Shown piece after piece: positions 62,991-64,000 of a DNA stretch of 64,000 nt. A program made the position numbers and the translations under genes. The DNA lies in NCBI GenBank assembly GCA_016710935.1, contig JADJTY010000012.1, positions 372,001-436,000 of the forward strand. The letters run 5' to 3'. The stretch's first letter is position 1; the number at the start of each line of letters is the position of its first letter. Below the pieces are notes generated by a model, which saw only the letters and a list, made by a program, of their open reading frames with translations, ran no database searches and was not told the origin of the DNA. Source of the DNA: Chitinophagaceae bacterium (lineage in GTDB: Bacteria; Bacteroidota; Bacteroidia; Chitinophagales; Chitinophagaceae).

Positions 62991-64000
62991 ATGAAACTAC
63001 TCATTTCGTTTTTCCTATGCTTTTTTCTAACCCGGACTGAAGCACAGCCAAATCAATCAGCCCCTAACATTTTTATTATAACCACAGATGGCTTTCGCTG
63101 GCAGGAAATTTATAACGGAGCCGATTCGCTTATCATCAATAATCCGGCATATGTAAAAGACACGGCATTACTCAACCTGATGTATTGGGATAATGATGTG
63201 AATGAAAGAAGAAGAATGCTGATGCCTTTTGTTTGGCAAACGCTGGCCAAAAAAGGATCGTTGTATGGAAACAGGAATTATGGTAATAAAGTATCCCTTG
63301 CCAATTCATACCGGTTTTCATACGCCGGTTATAATGAAATTCTAACCGGCTATGCAGATCCTTATATAACATCCAACAGAAAAAAATGGAACACAAATGA
63401 AAACCTGCTGGAGTTTTTAAACACCCGGCCGGGGTATCAAAATAAAGTGGCTGCATTTACCAGCTGGAATTTGTTTGAATATATACTGAACAGGAAGCAG
63501 GGGAATATGTATTTAAACAACGGGTATGAAGCCATTAAACAGGACTCACTTACTGCTACAGAAATACTGTTTAATGCGGTACAGGAAAATGCGGTATTCA
63601 ATGTTGGAAGTACCAGGAACGATATGCTGACCTTTGTAGCAGCAAAGGAGTATATACAAAAAAATCATCCCAAAGTGGTATTTATCGGTTTCGGTGAAAC
63701 TGATGAATATGCACACGATGGCCATTATGATGACTACCTGCAGAGTGCTCACCAGTTTGATGCATATCTTGCCCGGCTTTGGTACCTGGTTAATACAGAT
63801 CCGTTTTATAAAAACAATACCAGTTTTATGATCACTACAGATCATGGCCGTGGCAAGAAATCAAATACCTGGAAAAGGCATGACCTGGTTACTGCGGGCA
63901 GTAGCAGTTGCTGGTTGATCACAATAGGCCCCGAAGTTGAATCGAACGGAGAAGTAAAAGTTAAGTCTGAAATTTTCAGTAACCAGCTGGCCAAGACCAT
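62991..64000 (+). CDS. Alkaline phosphatase superfamily enzyme, 3' end cut by window
   Basis: 336 residues are visible from the ATG at 62991 and the frame is open at the window end. Signal peptide LLISFFLCFFLTRTEAQ. Metal-site residues of the alkaline phosphatase/phosphodiesterase (NPP) superfamily can be seen: Asp33 (ITTDGFRW), a likely nucleophile Ser110 (FSYAGYNEILTG), Asp238 and His242 (GETDEYAHDGHYDD), Asp284-His285 (TTDHGRG). The final His is beyond the edge. It probably releases phosphate from organic esters in the periplasm, which fits the Pho-like repeats in front. Confidence 0.85.
   Translation, partial: MKLLISFFLCFFLTRTEAQPNQSAPNIFIITTDGFRWQEIYNGADSLIINNPAYVKDTALLNLMYWDNDVNERRRMLMPFVWQTLAKKGSLYGNRNYGNKVSLANSYRFSYAGYNEILTGYADPYITSNRKKWNTNENLLEFLNTRPGYQNKVAAFTSWNLFEYILNRKQGNMYLNNGYEAIKQDSLTATEILFNAVQENAVFNVGSTRNDMLTFVAAKEYIQKNHPKVVFIGFGETDEYAHDGHYDDYLQSAHQFDAYLARLWYLVNTDPFYKNNTSFMITTDHGRGKKSNTWKRHDLVTAGSSSCWLITIGPEVESNGEVKVKSEIFSNQLAKT

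Overview
The window looks like a chromosome segment of a Bacteroidota bacterium, most likely of the Chitinophagaceae type. The evidence is TAnnTTTG-type promoters in front of several genes, large secreted proteins with type IX secretion (T9SS) C-terminal sorting domains, a TonB-dependent receptor with an N-terminal carboxypeptidase-like domain, many small lipoproteins, and Bacteroidota versions of housekeeping genes. No rRNA, tRNA, CRISPR array, integrase or transposase was recognised.

Layout. 0-2.5 kb: a truncated toxin-antitoxin pair, pyrD and a TerC-like membrane protein (+). 2.5-7.2 kb: a secreted protein with four 291-bp tandem repeats, rsmE and dnaB (-). 7.2-7.5 kb: a divergent control region with a cluster of DnaA-box-like sites. 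7.5-16.4 kb: a + strand housekeeping run (pheT, a small coiled-coil protein, zapA, rny, rplS, a 42-residue lipoprotein, tatA, gatA, a lytic transglycosylase). 16.4-22.7 kb: pabB, an acidic protein, purA, clpX and two clpP genes (-). 23-28.6 kb: small envelope proteins, a hybrid histidine kinase, a LytTR response regulator split by a frameshift, and a zinc peptidase (-). 28.6-39.9 kb: two giant T9SS surface proteins, the second broken by two one-base deletions. 40.2-44.1 kb: a di-heme peroxidase, a copper-amine-oxidase-like lipoprotein and a propeller-like lipoprotein. 44.1-53.1 kb: atpA standing alone, a lipoprotein/T9SS beta-propeller protein, an ECF sigma/anti-sigma/Spy-like operon, half a transketolase, and galE. 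53.1-64 kb: a phosphate block (Pit transporter, DUF47/PhoU-like protein, OprO/P porin, TonB receptor plus lipoprotein, and an alkaline-phosphatase-superfamily gene cut by the window end).

The most interesting signal is in that last block. Four places (in front of the porin operon, the TonB receptor, the phosphatase, and a 100-bp intergenic stretch ending in a strong terminator) carry (A/G)TAACA-like hexamers repeated exactly every 11 bp. In all four, a unit begins 15 bp before a plausible -7 element. This is the architecture of a Pho box. It suggests a local Pho regulon that includes a candidate phosphate-starvation small RNA at about 62225-62316.

A second theme is short repetitive DNA. Tandem 7-bp repeats and GC-rich palindromes lie between genes and also in frame inside pyrD, rsmE and gatA, and a related GC-rich element sits at the 3' ends of dnaB and pheT. 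A third theme is one-base losses in A/T runs (about 34.67, 37.32, 42.95 and 43.02 kb). These break reading frames and could be sequence errors or real decay.
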